Assembly (NCBI GenBank): GCA_037102815.1
Contig: BTPP01000006.1
Location: forward strand, 2,914,001 to 2,978,000
Reading direction: 5' to 3'
DNA from: Neurospora intermedia
Taxonomy: Eukaryota; Ascomycota; Sordariomycetes; Sordariales; Sordariaceae
Length of the DNA: 64,000 nt
Of the stretch, positions 51,763 to 62,200 are shown piece by piece (position 1 is the first letter of the stretch; each line of letters opens with the position of its first letter). The translations under genes were made by a program, and so were the position numbers. The notes below the pieces were generated by a model that worked only from the letters and a program-made list of their open reading frames with translations, searched no databases and was not told where the DNA came from.

Positions 51763-51972
51763 CTGCATAACGGTCGGGATGTTTTGTTGCATTCTGGTCC
51801 GAATGATCTCATGTCTGATCATAGGCTGTAGGGCCAAAGCAGCAGTCACACGGACAGGCAACTTGGGATCGGCCATACAATCGAGGATGTGACGGTAGAC
51901 AGTGAGGAGGTTCTGCTGGTCCTTAAAGTCGAGCTGCCCGAACTCTTCGATAGTGTCGCACGCACGGGCTCT
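51763..51972 (-). pseudogene. Fragment of an importin (Nmd5/Sxm1, importin-7/8 type)
   Basis: Within a minus-strand frame (52161-51736), 70 codons read RARACDTIEEFGQLDFKDQQ, then NLLTVYRHILDCMADPKLPV, then an ALALQPMIRH segment and RTRMQQNIPTVMQ. This matches the conserved mid-protein HEAT-repeat region of fungal Nmd5/Sxm1 nuclear import receptors. The similarity begins and ends abruptly. The flanking codons are unrelated, the frame stops eight codons later, and neither neighbour strand carries other importin parts. The parent protein is about 1000 aa, so this is a roughly 210-bp piece. The preserved frame and sequence argue that it is recent or has escaped mutation. It may be transcribed as part of a chimeric ORF, but a working importin is impossible. 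Confidence 0.75.
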
Positions 51973-52390
51973 GGGTATGTGGGATCTCTTGTAGTCGGCG
52001 TCGTTGGCAATGAGCATGCCGGTAGCTCTGCCGTCATCGCTGCGGTCGGCCTCGAGGCGGGCGGACTGAACTGATTGCGGCGGCGCCGCTTGTTTCTGCT
52101 GAGAATCAGGAGCACTGATGCCATTCTGCCACGCCGGAAGTCTCGCCTCCAGATCACCCAAGGCGGGATGTCGCGTTTGAAGAGGGAGAGAAGCACCCCT
52201 AGGTTCGGTGGGGTCAATGAGGACCTGTGGAGGTTTGACCTGCTGGTAGATCAGGGCAAGTTGGGCTGCTGGCGAATTTGGAATGACACAGTGTCTGCCT
52301 CTCTGTCAGTATCGTGGCCATGTTTGTAGTTTCTTGCGTCCGTGTCCTTGGAAACTAGAGAATGTACTTACACGTGCCAGCTTGGAGGTT

Positions 52391-52760
52391 TCAACCGAGG
52401 ATGTCCCCCTTGTACACGTCCTTTTGTGACTCAATGTCACCCATACGACTGTGCCAATTGTCGAAGGCAGTGTGGTGGCCCCTGGTACCATCGAAAAGGT
52501 TGAAGAAGAGGTGATTGCGCTCAGAGGCCGGGCCGAGGCGCATGACGCTGGTGGTACCGCATGAAGGCCGCACAGTTGACTCGAACTTCTCCTGCACTGA
52601 CGTTGCATGTTAGCGTCGGGCACAGATGAAATGGTCAAGGATGGACGTCAAGTCGACTCACCTAGAAAGGGAAACGCATTTGCTCCAGGAGAAACACTGG
52701 GCTCATGTTGAACGTGGCCAACAAAGCTGGCTTGACGAAGACACGAGCTGAGATGGGTTT
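52391..52760 (-). CDS. Possible spliced reading frame, unrecognised
   Basis: On the minus strand a 65-bp intron (52661-52597) has a GTGAGT donor, CTAAC branch and CGTCAG acceptor. It joins a frame containing VGHVQHEPSVSPGANAFPFL to one ending ESQKDVYKGDILG at 52391. The second exon includes LFFNLFDGTRGHHTAF, which faintly recalls the FDGHGG motif of PP2C phosphatases, but the metal-binding HGG is replaced and nothing else of that family is seen. The start codon is unclear because the first exon has no ATG in frame before its edge. It could be a small gene or another gene fragment like its neighbours. Confidence 0.3.
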
Positions 52761-54370
52761 CGCTGATGGAGACAAGCAAGAAAGGCAAAAGACAAAAAAG
52801 AAAGAAAAAAGGCACAAAAAGGTGGAAGGATATATCGAGATGCCGAAAGATACAAGAGAAGTGATGAGATGTTGGAAAAGATATGTTGAGACTTGAGTGC
52901 TGGTTTGTCGAGCGGGAGAGAGAGGTGAGAGAACTGAGGGGGACTGGGACATCTTATACCAGCCCAGAGATCCCAATCACTCCGGGAGGCCGTGTGGAAT
53001 CACCTTGTATCGCCTTCCCGTGTTGACTACATCCTGACGACAAGATGTTGGCTGTGGCGGTCGGAGCATCATGTTGGGTGTCGGGTAAGAGAGGGCAAGG
53101 CATGGACGGGTGGTGGTTGTTGATCGAGTTGAGTACCTCTAGGGCAGGCAGCAGCCCCTCCAACACAGACGGGAAGGCTCTCACGGCCAGCAGACGGGAG
53201 CAAGCTGAGCGAGCGCCGTCACCGGAGTAGTACCTAAGGCGGTACCAGAGTACCCAAGTACCTTGAGCGCCAAACTGCAGCCAATCACATGCCATTACAC
53301 TGACGAAAGAGGCAGTCCCACTTCTTGCCCTGACTTCCTGCACTTGCAAGCCCCGCTTCCTGTCACATCCCCTCAGTGCAGTGCTTCGTTCCTGTCTCAT
53401 CTACACTCCGTGCTCGTCCCTTCTTTCTCTTCAGCCCAACAGACACGACGGGACCGACTGCGATGAGTGACTGCCGGATGGGGGGTTCCGTCGGTGCCGA
53501 CATCAGAGGTCCCCAACAGGCAGAACCTTGCTCGTTTGAACTTGCCCTTGTCAACAACAACAACAACCGAACCTGCCTCTCGCGACCGCCGAGTATCAAT
53601 GTCAGTTCCGGAAACGCTCCCCCGCTACGCGACGATATCAGCTGATGGGCATTCGAAACCTCTTCCTTTCCTTGCCACCGACACATGAAGCTCCCCCCTC
53701 CAGGTAGCCATACCTCGGGTTCCGTCGTCAGTCCCCCGTCACGACGGTGCGAATATCTGATGCCCAAGACGGCCAAGCACAGGCTGAGACGAAAGAACCT
53801 GCCATTGACCAACCGCCGCACACAACAAGAGCCTCCCGGTGACCACAGCTTCTCAGTCTCGAAAAGGCAGGAGGAGTAACCGCCGTGGTCATAGAGGCTG
53901 GTAGAATTGAAGGATGTGGTACGATACTCACAATGAAAGATAGGTACCTAAGCACATGTCTCCTTCCTTCCAATGTCGCTGCTACGATTACTGAGAGCCA
54001 CGGCGCAAGATTGACTGCCATCCTGCCAGGCCAGCTTCCATCCTACTGCATAGAACAAGGGCTTTCCGCCACAGGGCATGCCCAGTGAGAAAGTTGGATG
54101 CTGGAAGGTGCGTTGTAGCGTATGGACTCAGTACTAGAGGTACTCACGGTGAGAAACAGTTAGTTTGCTTGAACAGCCAACCCACACCTTGAATTCGGTG
54201 CTTATGCCCGCGAAATACTAGGTAGAAGCTGCATCCAGAAAACAGATTGGAGATAAGCCTCTCCAACCTAAGTCGTCAAGGGGGATGGGTTTGTTGTATC
54301 TGTTGCGGTTGGTCAGGATGATGGGAGCCGGCTATAGCAGCTGGACTTCCGTCATCAGATCGGTTTGACA
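52761..54370. other. Intergenic region
   Basis: Contains a 120-bp A/G-rich stretch (52765-52875) and then base-balanced sequence with only unremarkable open frames, such as 53363-53821 on the minus strand and 53376-53645 on the plus strand. No RNA gene, domain or inverted repeat found. Confidence 0.5.
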
Positions 54371-54378
54371 TTTTTCTT
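54371..54378. repeat. 8-bp target-site duplication, left copy
   Basis: TTTTTCTT directly before the second inverted-repeat element; identical copy at 54920-54927. Confidence 0.85.
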
Positions 54379-54919
54379 GAGTAACCCTCCCCGCACCCTA
54401 TACTTTCCTACTAGCACCCTCCCCCACCTAGATGTCGGCTGTCAAGTAAAATATAGGGTTTTTGGCTGTAAATTTCCATACTTTCGATAGTCGGTAATAT
54501 TTGTAGCTGGGCCACCTACTGCACCTGCAAATACGCCCCGCAGTCTAGATACTGACCTCCAATAGCTTAGAAAGTTCGTTAAATAAGCCAATTGAAAGTA
54601 TTTCGGTAGTTTCCTTTTTTTTTCGCCTCCTCTCGCTACTGGGCCTCCCCGCTGTACTTTCTCTTCCTAATATAGACCCAACTCCTCGTCTTCGTCCGTT
54701 GAGGTCGTTAAGTGCGTTGAGTACGAATAGGTATAGTATAGTAGGTATGATAGTGAAAAAAATAACCAAATTGAAGCGATGATGTGCAATATTGAAAAGA
54801 CGAAATTTCGCGGGTAAAAACGGGATTTTCAATGCCAGGTGTCATTAGCTGGGCGGACCCATTTTTTTGGGTGGGGGAGGGTGCGGATAGGGAAGCATAG
54901 GGTGCGGGGAGGGTTACTC
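54379..54919. mobile_element. Non-autonomous inverted-repeat element (MITE), copy 2
   Basis: A 541-bp element with terminal inverted repeats of about 50 bp (54379-54428 and 54870-54919, five mismatches, mostly C/T or A/G changes). It is flanked by perfect 8-bp duplications TTTTTCTT. The tips read GAGTAACCCTCCCCGCACCC, matching 16 of 20 bases of the element at 47898. Both elements repeat GCACCC a second time about 16-18 bp further in, after a CCTAC word. This shows the two belong to one family. The interior is A/T-rich and non-coding. The arms have diverged more than in copy 1, so it is the older insertion, and the transition bias could reflect light RIP. Confidence 0.87.
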
Positions 54920-54927
54920 TTTTTCTT
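54920..54927. repeat. 8-bp target-site duplication, right copy
   Basis: TTTTTCTT, identical to 54371-54378. Low-complexity sequence lowers the weight of the match somewhat. Confidence 0.85.
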
Positions 54928-55918
54928 TCTCTTGATCATCCACATCATGCCTCGCCGAGAGTCTATTGAGAACCGTCAAGACTCGGTGTTTCTCTCTTTC
55001 ACTTTCACTCCTCTTCAACTCAGTTCTAATGTGAAGTTACTCGTAGTACCCGCATCAACATTAAATCTTCTGGCGTATCCAATCCACGTTGCCGTCGCCC
55101 GGTGATTGCCCGACCGAGCTTATGTCCGATGTATCCGATTCCTACCGCTCTCACACCATCAGAATCCCGCCTGGATCAACCACATACAATGGATTGAATA
55201 CGCCACATTACGACATGACGGTACACGATAGACCATTTCATCGTGTGACCACCTCCGGCGCCAAACGTCACGACCGGATCACCGCTATAAGACGGCGACC
55301 AAGAAGAATCAAGATGATCTGTGATGTTATTGTTGATGTTCTAGGGGAGTTCTCTTCCAGCGGGCAGCTCGATAAGCGAGCTTTCATGCTCCGGTCTGGT
55401 CTGGTATGCTAAGAATGTGCCCGCGCGCCTCCCAATCATCCTAAATGGCGTGGTTCGTCGCTTCACAATGCCCCCCTTCAAAATAATGATCCTCCCGATC
55501 ATCTTGCACGTGGCTAGATACATGTGGCGATATTACTCTAAGCATTGTTCAAGCTTTGAAGCTACCATGTGTCCGTCCTCATCGCATCGACCTTCCTACT
55601 GTAACGCATGACTTAACTTGAACGAAAAGTAGATCTATTAACTTCCTATACCATTCAAGCTCGCTTGGCTCCACGAAGGGGAGGGCCTCACCCTCTGCAA
55701 GCAAACCAAGTCGAACCTCGACATATTGTAGGTGTTGAACCATACTGCAAGGAAGCGATCACGGAGAGCAACGTAGTGGTGGTAAAAGTCTTAATTAATT
55801 GAGAAAGAAGGAAAGATGAGAAAGGAGGATGGAATCCGACTTATATATAGGGTAGCCATGTGTGGATCGTATCCACTAATGCCAAGAGAATGCCAAGAAC
55901 TGGTGATGGCTTCAACAG
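54928..55918. other. Intergenic region
   Basis: Base-balanced sequence with short open frames only. Nothing recognised. Confidence 0.5.
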
Positions 55919-56159
55919 TACGGACAGGTCGACCACGCTGTCAACAAAAACGCTCATGCCAAATGCTACAGCGCCTGCAACGACACGAGCAGCCGCTGCA
56001 TGTTCGACTTCCCTCCCGTAGTGCACGACAGTAGTGACCGTCTTCTGGGGCTACGTCAGAGATGCATTCCAAAGCTACTCCGATCGGGATACTGAAAGCA
56101 AGACTACTCCTATTAGGAGCGGTACCCCACCGCCAGCTTATGCGGCTGATGAGGAATGA
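55919..56159 (+). pseudogene. Probable C-terminal fragment of an unidentified host gene
   Basis: Plus-strand codons from 55919 read YGQVDHAVNKNAHAKC then YSACNDTSSRCMFDFPPVVH. After position 56029 the coding look continues one frame over as VTVFWGYVRDAFQSYSDRD, then TPPPAYAADEE and TGA at 56157-56159. Loss of two bases or gain of one at about 56026-56031 would explain the switch. Cysteine spacing, codon preference for C/G in third position and the PPAY ending all look like real protein. The left edge coincides with a CAACAG that could be an intron acceptor. I do not recognise the family. An untested alternative is two exons of a small gene, but no intron with proper signals separates the frames. 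Confidence 0.45.
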
Positions 56160-56569
56160 GCTGCATCGAAATATCTGACGGAGTCCTACACAGGGGTATG
56201 AAGCGAAGGCGTTGATGATCGGAAGTGATCTCATGACAGTTTTTTTCTTTATTATTCAGCGAATACTTCCTTGCTGTTAGCGTTTGTAATTTGTCTCAAA
56301 GAGGAAGGAAAAGATAAGAAGCTAAGAAACGCATGGCAGAACTCCTCAGGTCTGTAGTGCACGACAGTGTCCAAACGTTCTAGGACAACATTATAACCCT
56401 TATCCGTACCCCTGAGAGCTTCCACTTGGCCGACGCTGTCCGCCGGATGCTGTCCATGTATCCATTCGTCCCTGCCCATTTCCTGACTTTTCTTACACTC
56501 TGCCAATACACTCAATACTGACCAAGGATTTCTATCAAATATCATTCACTCCTCACCCTCAACCCGAAG
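56160..56569. other. Intergenic region before a small open frame
   Basis: No feature recognised. The last 40 bp become C/A/T-rich and leader-like (CACTCCTCACCCTCAACC) directly before the ATG at 56570. Confidence 0.45.
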
Positions 56570-57133
56570 ATGTCATCCAACGATGTGCTCATTCTCCGTG
56601 AAGCCATCCGCAAGCTATTGAGCAAGCTGGAAGAAAACGAAGAGCATACAACAGATGAAACCAACGCGTTCGTCGAAGTATATGACCAGTGGATCGGAAG
56701 TATCAACAAAATCAATGCGGTGAAGCGAAAAGGGCCCACCTTGTGGTTTTCTACCGCTCTGTTTAGCCGTTCCTTCTTCTTCTCGTCCGGACTTTCCTTC
56801 TCCCTCTGCTTTCAATTCTGTTTCGTCCACCTTGCTTGCCTTCTCAGCTTTTCTTCAACTCTTCGGGGGTTTCGTTTTCGATCCGTTACTGTCCTGACCG
56901 TTCTGACGCGTCGGTGGATGCTCCGTTTCGGTTTCCGTGAGCCTGCTGTCGCCCCGGTGTTGAGCTTCCACGAGAGTGCCCCCCTGGGTGAATTCAACCG
57001 GCAGCAACCACCAGTACCAAGAAAGAGGAAAACTTGTCCATCTCAATTGAAAAATTGTCCAACAGAAAAAACCAATCGTCGGGCTGTGCTGAAGCTATAC
57101 TCAAACAACAATGAGATGAGAAATTTGATGTGA
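56570..57133 (+). CDS. Small open reading frame, uncertain
   Basis: An ATG in good context (CCCGAAGATGTC), preceded by a leader-like stretch, opens a 187-codon frame. Its first 50 residues form a plausible amphipathic helix (ILREAIRKLLSKLEENEEH). The middle is Phe/Ser/Leu-rich because the DNA is pyrimidine-rich, and the end is basic. The minus strand is also partly open here with Lys/Glu-rich frames, so the coding strand is uncertain. No domain recognised; only the first part may be real, with an intron beyond it. Confidence 0.25.
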   Translation: MSSNDVLILREAIRKLLSKLEENEEHTTDETNAFVEVYDQWIGSINKINAVKRKGPTLWFSTALFSRSFFFSSGLSFSLCFQFCFVHLACLLSFSSTLRGFRFRSVTVLTVLTRRWMLRFGFREPAVAPVLSFHESAPLGEFNRQQPPVPRKRKTCPSQLKNCPTEKTNRRAVLKLYSNNNEMRNLM

Positions 57134-57659
57134 AATGGGAGACGGGATGACATATCTCAAGTGACAGATTTCCAGCAGTATTTTCTTCAGATGAAACGCT
57201 GGTGCAATATTTTGTCGTCGTACCATATTCGTCGAAATACCGTTCGGATTTTCAATGTTGTCTGTGAACTTTCGGGCTACAGAAGATGCACTGATGGGCA
57301 GCATGAAGACAGACGGAATGAGGAAAACACATCGGAATCCCGGGGGGCTTCGGGAGTTCAAGTCGAACATAGGACTCGGACCACATCCTTCGACGCAAAA
57401 AGCACGAGATAGTCTCAGACTCATCATCGTGGATTTTTATGCTTGAATTGGTTACCGGGGAGAGTTAGGTGATACGTTATTGTCGCCGCTTGGAACCAGA
57501 AACATGTTGTCATTCGTCCTCACCCTTTTCCAGCGTGCACGCAGCGGGCCTCAACCTCGCTGCATGCCGCGTGCCACGTTAAAATAGGATTCAGTTATGT
57601 CTGGAACCAAAATATAACTATTTTCCAGTAGGGTATATGGGGCGATTGTATCGCATTGG

Positions 57660-58310
57660 TCAGAAGGAAAGTGTCGAGTGGTACCTGCCCACTGTGAGGG
57701 GTACAATTTGCGACTGGATGGAGGAACGCACACTCCGCAAGGTAGGTAGGCATGTTCTTCCCTTGCTGGAGCCTTGCCTTAGGAAAATTGGTAATTGAAA
57801 ACTCGCCGTGCAATGTAATCCAGATCTGTTCGGATCTAAACCAGAAGCGTCCGATTCCGTCTCAAAAGGCACCAAAGTATGGCAGCTGGGATCAAAGGGA
57901 CTGTTGAGTTTGGCATCTTGCTGACCATCCTTGTTGTGCTGGAAGATGTTGCAGAGACGGGGAAGTAGAGAGCAGGATAGTAAGCAAGAAACATCATCGA
58001 TACTTGTGGTTCGAAAACCTGAGCGGGAGTCTGGGTCTCTGGGACCAGCTCGACGGCTTGATGCAATGCTTGTGGTGTCGCAGGGAGGGAAATCAGGCAA
58101 GAAGAACAACAGCAGAATGAGGAAAGAAGGGGAAGGAAGAGGAGACAGGCGTAACAGGATCTTTCTTACACCGACCTCTATCACATCGCCTTCCAAACCA
58201 AAGACACTCACGGCATCAAATTTCTTTGTCGAGAAGTTACGTGCATCCAACGCATGCAAAGGAATTTTACGATAGGGCAGACGGACATTATAATATGTGG
58301 GTGGTGAAAT
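57660..58310 (-). CDS. Possible three-exon gene or gene fragment, unrecognised
   Basis: Three minus-strand segments join in frame: 58310-58171 (with YNVRLPYRKIPLHALDARNF and STKKFDAVSVFGLEGDVIEV), 58068-58004 (ALHQAVELVPETQTPAQVFE), and 57938 onward (HNKDGQQDAKLNSPFDPSCH, then TLVPFETESDASGLD). The introns would be 58170-58069 (GTGTAAG, a weak donor) and 58003-57939 (GTATCG to TTCCAG). The product reads like ordinary protein. No ATG opens the first segment, so either an upstream exon is missing or this is a truncated copy. After about 57840 the frame becomes less convincing. Family unknown. Confidence 0.35.
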   Translation of the reverse strand: MSPPTYYNVRLPYRKIPLHALDARNFSTKKFDAVSVFGLEGDVIEVGVRKILLRLSPLPSPSFLILLLFFLPDFPPCDTTSIASSRRAGPRDPDSRSGFRTTSIDDVSCLLSCSLLPRLCNIFQHNKDGQQDAKLNSPFDPSCHTLVPFETESDASGLDPNRSGLHCTASFQLPIFLRQGSSKGRTCLPTLRSVRSSIQSQIVPLTVGRYHSTLSF

Positions 58311-58472
58311 ATCTCAAAGGTAAGCACTGCACAAATATTCAATGCAAGTCCAAATATGTCCGAGATATTCATGCGCGACAGGAAAGGCCGAATTCTTTCC
58401 TGAACGCTGCCAGTCATATTGATTATGGCCTCCTTCGGCCTGCAACTACCTACCATAGCGGGAAAACCGGGC

Positions 58473-58566
58473 GGGCGTCTAGTCTAGAGGGGGGGTTCCT
58501 AGGCCAGACATTGGGTCTGACCATATCTGAAGTCTAGCCTAGACACAAAGTCTAGCCTAGACGCCC
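58473..58566. repeat. Short palindromic repeat cluster (TCTAGCCTAGAC)
   Basis: GGGCGTCTAGTCTAGA at 58473-58488 is inverted, with one mismatch, at 58551-58566. The right side also has two tandem copies of AGTCTAGCCTAGAC. The 94-bp unit resembles a tiny inverted-repeat element or its remnant. No target duplication is clear. Confidence 0.6.
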
Positions 58567-59200
58567 AATGGAGGCCTCTGATTGGTCCAATCCTTCACCC
58601 CTATAAAGATGTGCTAGAGCATCACGATTCTAGCACATGCTTACAGCGACCATGTTCGGACGCACGGACCTCCTCAACAGAGCCCCTGAATGCGATCGTT
58701 AAAGTCAACAAGTCAGCGAACACTTACAGCAGCCATGACGAAACGCACGGTCCACTAACACGGTCGTCAATCCACCAACACGGTCGTCAATTGATCCCCA
58801 GCACCAAGTGCACTGCAGCAATACGCCAAGTTCCCGTCCACCCCAGCGCACCTGATTTGTCTGCCCCTGCACAATTGAAGCCATCACGAAATCACAACGC
58901 CCGTACAACGAAAACACCAATGCAACACCGACACTTGACACTGCGAAACACACGGCACTAACAGGAACATTTGGACAATCCGTTTTTTTTATTCGCACTA
59001 GAATCTTATTGAACGCAAGACATTAGGATCGGATCTGATCGCTATGTGCATCGCCATTCATTATCTCAAGGAGAGATAGTAACGAATGCATGCAATCCCC
59101 GTTGAACTCCGGTAGCCTTGTTGACAGTAATCGTAACAGATGTGATGATTCAAGACGGTAGATGTTCTACCGGGAGTCTGCAGAAGTGCAGCTTACCTCT
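58567..59200. other. Intergenic region downstream of the 1417-aa gene
   Basis: Contains the 3' UTR of the minus-strand gene ending at 59201, and a short direct repeat of CCA(C/T)(C/A)AACACGGTCGTCAAT near 58752-58791. No gene recognised. Confidence 0.5.
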
Positions 59201-62200
59201 CTAGATGTAACCAGCACGGTAATGAGCGATGCGCTCTTGGTAGAAATCGATAGGATCGATTCCTGACTCGTCAGCAAGCAAATACTCGTCAAAGTCAAGG
59301 ATATCATCGTGATGATGATGATCAGGCAGGGAACCACGGCCACCCTTTTTACCACGCCTGCCGGTGCCCCGGCCGCCTCTAGCATGGCCGGTAGGTGTGT
59401 CCACAGGCGGACTGTTGGCGGCAGTGCCAGATGGGGTGCCAGATGGGGTGCCAGAACCACTGGCAGCGGCCATACGTGATTGGGACCGTGTGCCGATGCG
59501 ATTTGGGTCAGGAGTAGCCGATGATACTTGACGAGTCCTGCCTCTGAGTGAGCCGCGAATAGATGCGGTCCTTCTAAGTGTATTTGCACCAGTAGATGCT
59601 GGAGTAGAAGTAGACTCTTCAGAATGCATTTGGCTAACATTTCGAGCTCTCGATGCGGCAGTGTCCCTGGTAAAGGAAGGTCTGGGGCGAAGCTGTCTGG
59701 GTGGTAAAGGATCTGGAGTGCTCGTCTCGGCGATAGGCACGTTGATAGCCGGTATGGGCAGGGGAAGGGGAAGGGGTGAAGGCTTCACTGGACTGGGCCG
59801 GTGTTCAAATGGCTTTATCGGCGAGATGATTTTCTGAGGTGTGCCGAGAATGATGGATGGCTGCTGAGATGGTTTTGTAGGGGAATGCGGCGATGACTCC
59901 GGTGGCAGAGATAACTCGGACGACTCGGTAGCCTCCTTTGCAGCGCGAGCAGCCTCCTCCTCTTGCATCCTGGCCTCCTCTGCAGCACGAAGACGGGCAG
60001 CCTCCTCGTCTTTCTTCTTTTTGGCCTCCTCGTCTTTCTTCTTTGCCTCCTCCCTTTGCCTCATGGCTTCCACTGCAGCACGAAGACGGGCAGCATTCTC
60101 TTTCTTCCTTGCCTCCTCTGCATCACGAAGACGGGCAGCCTCATCCTCTTTCTTCTTTGCCTCCTCTGCAGCAGCTTCCTTCTCTTTGATACGACGATGC
60201 TGCTCGCTCGCCTGCCTTATCTTTTGTTCTTCATCCATTTGGCGGCGACGCTCTGCTTCTTGTTGACGGCGACGCTCTGCTTCTTGTTGACGGCGACGCT
60301 CCCTAGCTTGACGCTCCTGCTTGGCCTTGTCGGCTTCCCATTCTTCGTAGGTCTTAGCTACAGCGCTTCTAAGGAAGTCCAACTTATTTTGCCAAGTTGG
60401 ATAATTGTCGGCCTCGTCGGTCGCTACTTTCATACTTGTAAAAAAGCCGCAATATTCATTGGGCAAATTCGGGTCGGCTCGCATATTGGCCAGCGCTTCG
60501 ATGTAGAAATTCTCGTAGTCGTCTTGAGTAACTCGGGGAGGCGGAGTTGGTTCTCTGGGCGGCGGGGGCGATGGGGTTGACGGGGGCGGTGGAGTTGGTT
60601 CAGTAAGTCGTTGCACAAGCTCAGTCATAGCCTTCCGTCGGTTATACCAATGATCGAGTTTCGGGTCACTACCAATCCTGTTGTACCCCGTATACAGCTC
60701 ATCTAGCATATGCTCTCTTCCTGCCTGAAGAAGTTTCTTTTCAGTCTTGTAGAGTTCTGATACAATAGCATCACGGATATTATGTTGTATACCATAGCGG
60801 GCGGGAGGCATGTGGAGGGGTGGCCGTGTGAATGCTTGTTCGTCGACGATGGGAGGCAAAGGTGCGAGAGGCGACATGGCCATGGGCGATGCTGGCTTGG
60901 GCGGGGATGGGGCCTTGGGCGGAGACATGGCTTCGGGCGATGCTGGCTTGGGCGGGGATGGGGCCTTGGGCGGAGACATGGCTTCGGGCGATGCTGGCTT
61001 GGGCGGAGACGGGGCCTTGGGCGATGCTGGCTCGGGCGATGCGGCGGTGGGAGACTTTTCAATGACAGGCTCGGGAGACATATGCGCTGTAGATTCCTCC
61101 GTTCTAAATTTTCGCAGGAATATAATCAACGCGTCAGTCCGGGGCCAGAAATCGTACTTGGTCTCGTTGCCGGCATTAGTGATGTACTGTCGTAGTCTGT
61201 CTACTTCATCATGTCTGTTGTGCTCGCGAAGATACCGGGCGGTAAGGACCCATTCATTGTTAATCCTCTCGAGCTGTGCGGCCCCTTCAGGTCCACGCGG
61301 TATGTTGAATGAAACTCCGGTTTTGTTATTGGCGGCCGGCGCAACGGGTGCGGGCGCAACGGGCGCAACGGGCGCAACGGGCGCAACGGGTGCGGGCGCA
61401 ACGGGTGCGGGTAGGACTGGTGCCGGAATAGCAGTTTCCTTCTGTCCACTTGCAATGGATGTAATCGGCGGTTCGGTGGCAGGGGTTGCCTTTGGCTTCC
61501 ATGCAGCTGGCTGTGTATGTTGTGGTGGATACACTGGGGTGATCTTCTTGGGTGCTGATGCTTTGGGTGGAAGAGTTGATTTGACCTTCTGCTGTACCGG
61601 TATCTGGGGTGGCTGTATGGGGGTGATCTTGGGCAGGGTGGGAGGATCGAATGGATTGCTCTTCAGACGACGGACAAATCGCGTCGCTTCTGCAAGAAGC
61701 TCATCGAAATTGCGGGCATCGTTTTTGACAGTGTTGATATATGTCATCAGTTCTGTCCTGTTCGCAGCCACACTCGGATCACTGAACTGTTCACGTAACC
61801 ACTCCTCTAGACGCCTCCTCTCCGAATCACTAAGCACCAGCGCTTTGGTGCCTGCAGGTCGCTTCTTGGCGCTTGTCTGTGGCTGCGGCTGCGATGGAGG
61901 CGATTTGGTGCGGGCTCGCTTCGATTGTTGCTGTTTTTGCAGGGAATCATCGGAATCTTCTGCCTGTGTTGACGCTTTGGATTTTTGATCCATGAACAGT
62001 GGGGACGACGAAGCCGAGTGGATCATCGGTTGATCCTGGAAGGGATCCTCGAACTCGAAGTCCTTTGCGGCGACGATGGGATCGAGCTCGTCATCGAGTT
62101 CGTCAACATCGGCCTGGTCAATCGGTCTTGTAGGCGCAGCGACAGGTGCGCCGGCAGGTCTTCCCGACTCTGACGAGCTAGAGGAGCCAGAAGACGACGT

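Noticed and set aside
52391-52597. PP2C phosphatase identity for the LFFNLFDG exon
   Set aside because: Only a few residues resemble FDGHGG, the key HGG is altered, and no other phosphatase motif is present.
54379-54428. LTR or other retroelement at the repeat ends in 47-55 kb
   Set aside because: The terminal repeats are inverted, not direct, and the duplications are 8 bp, so these are DNA-type elements.
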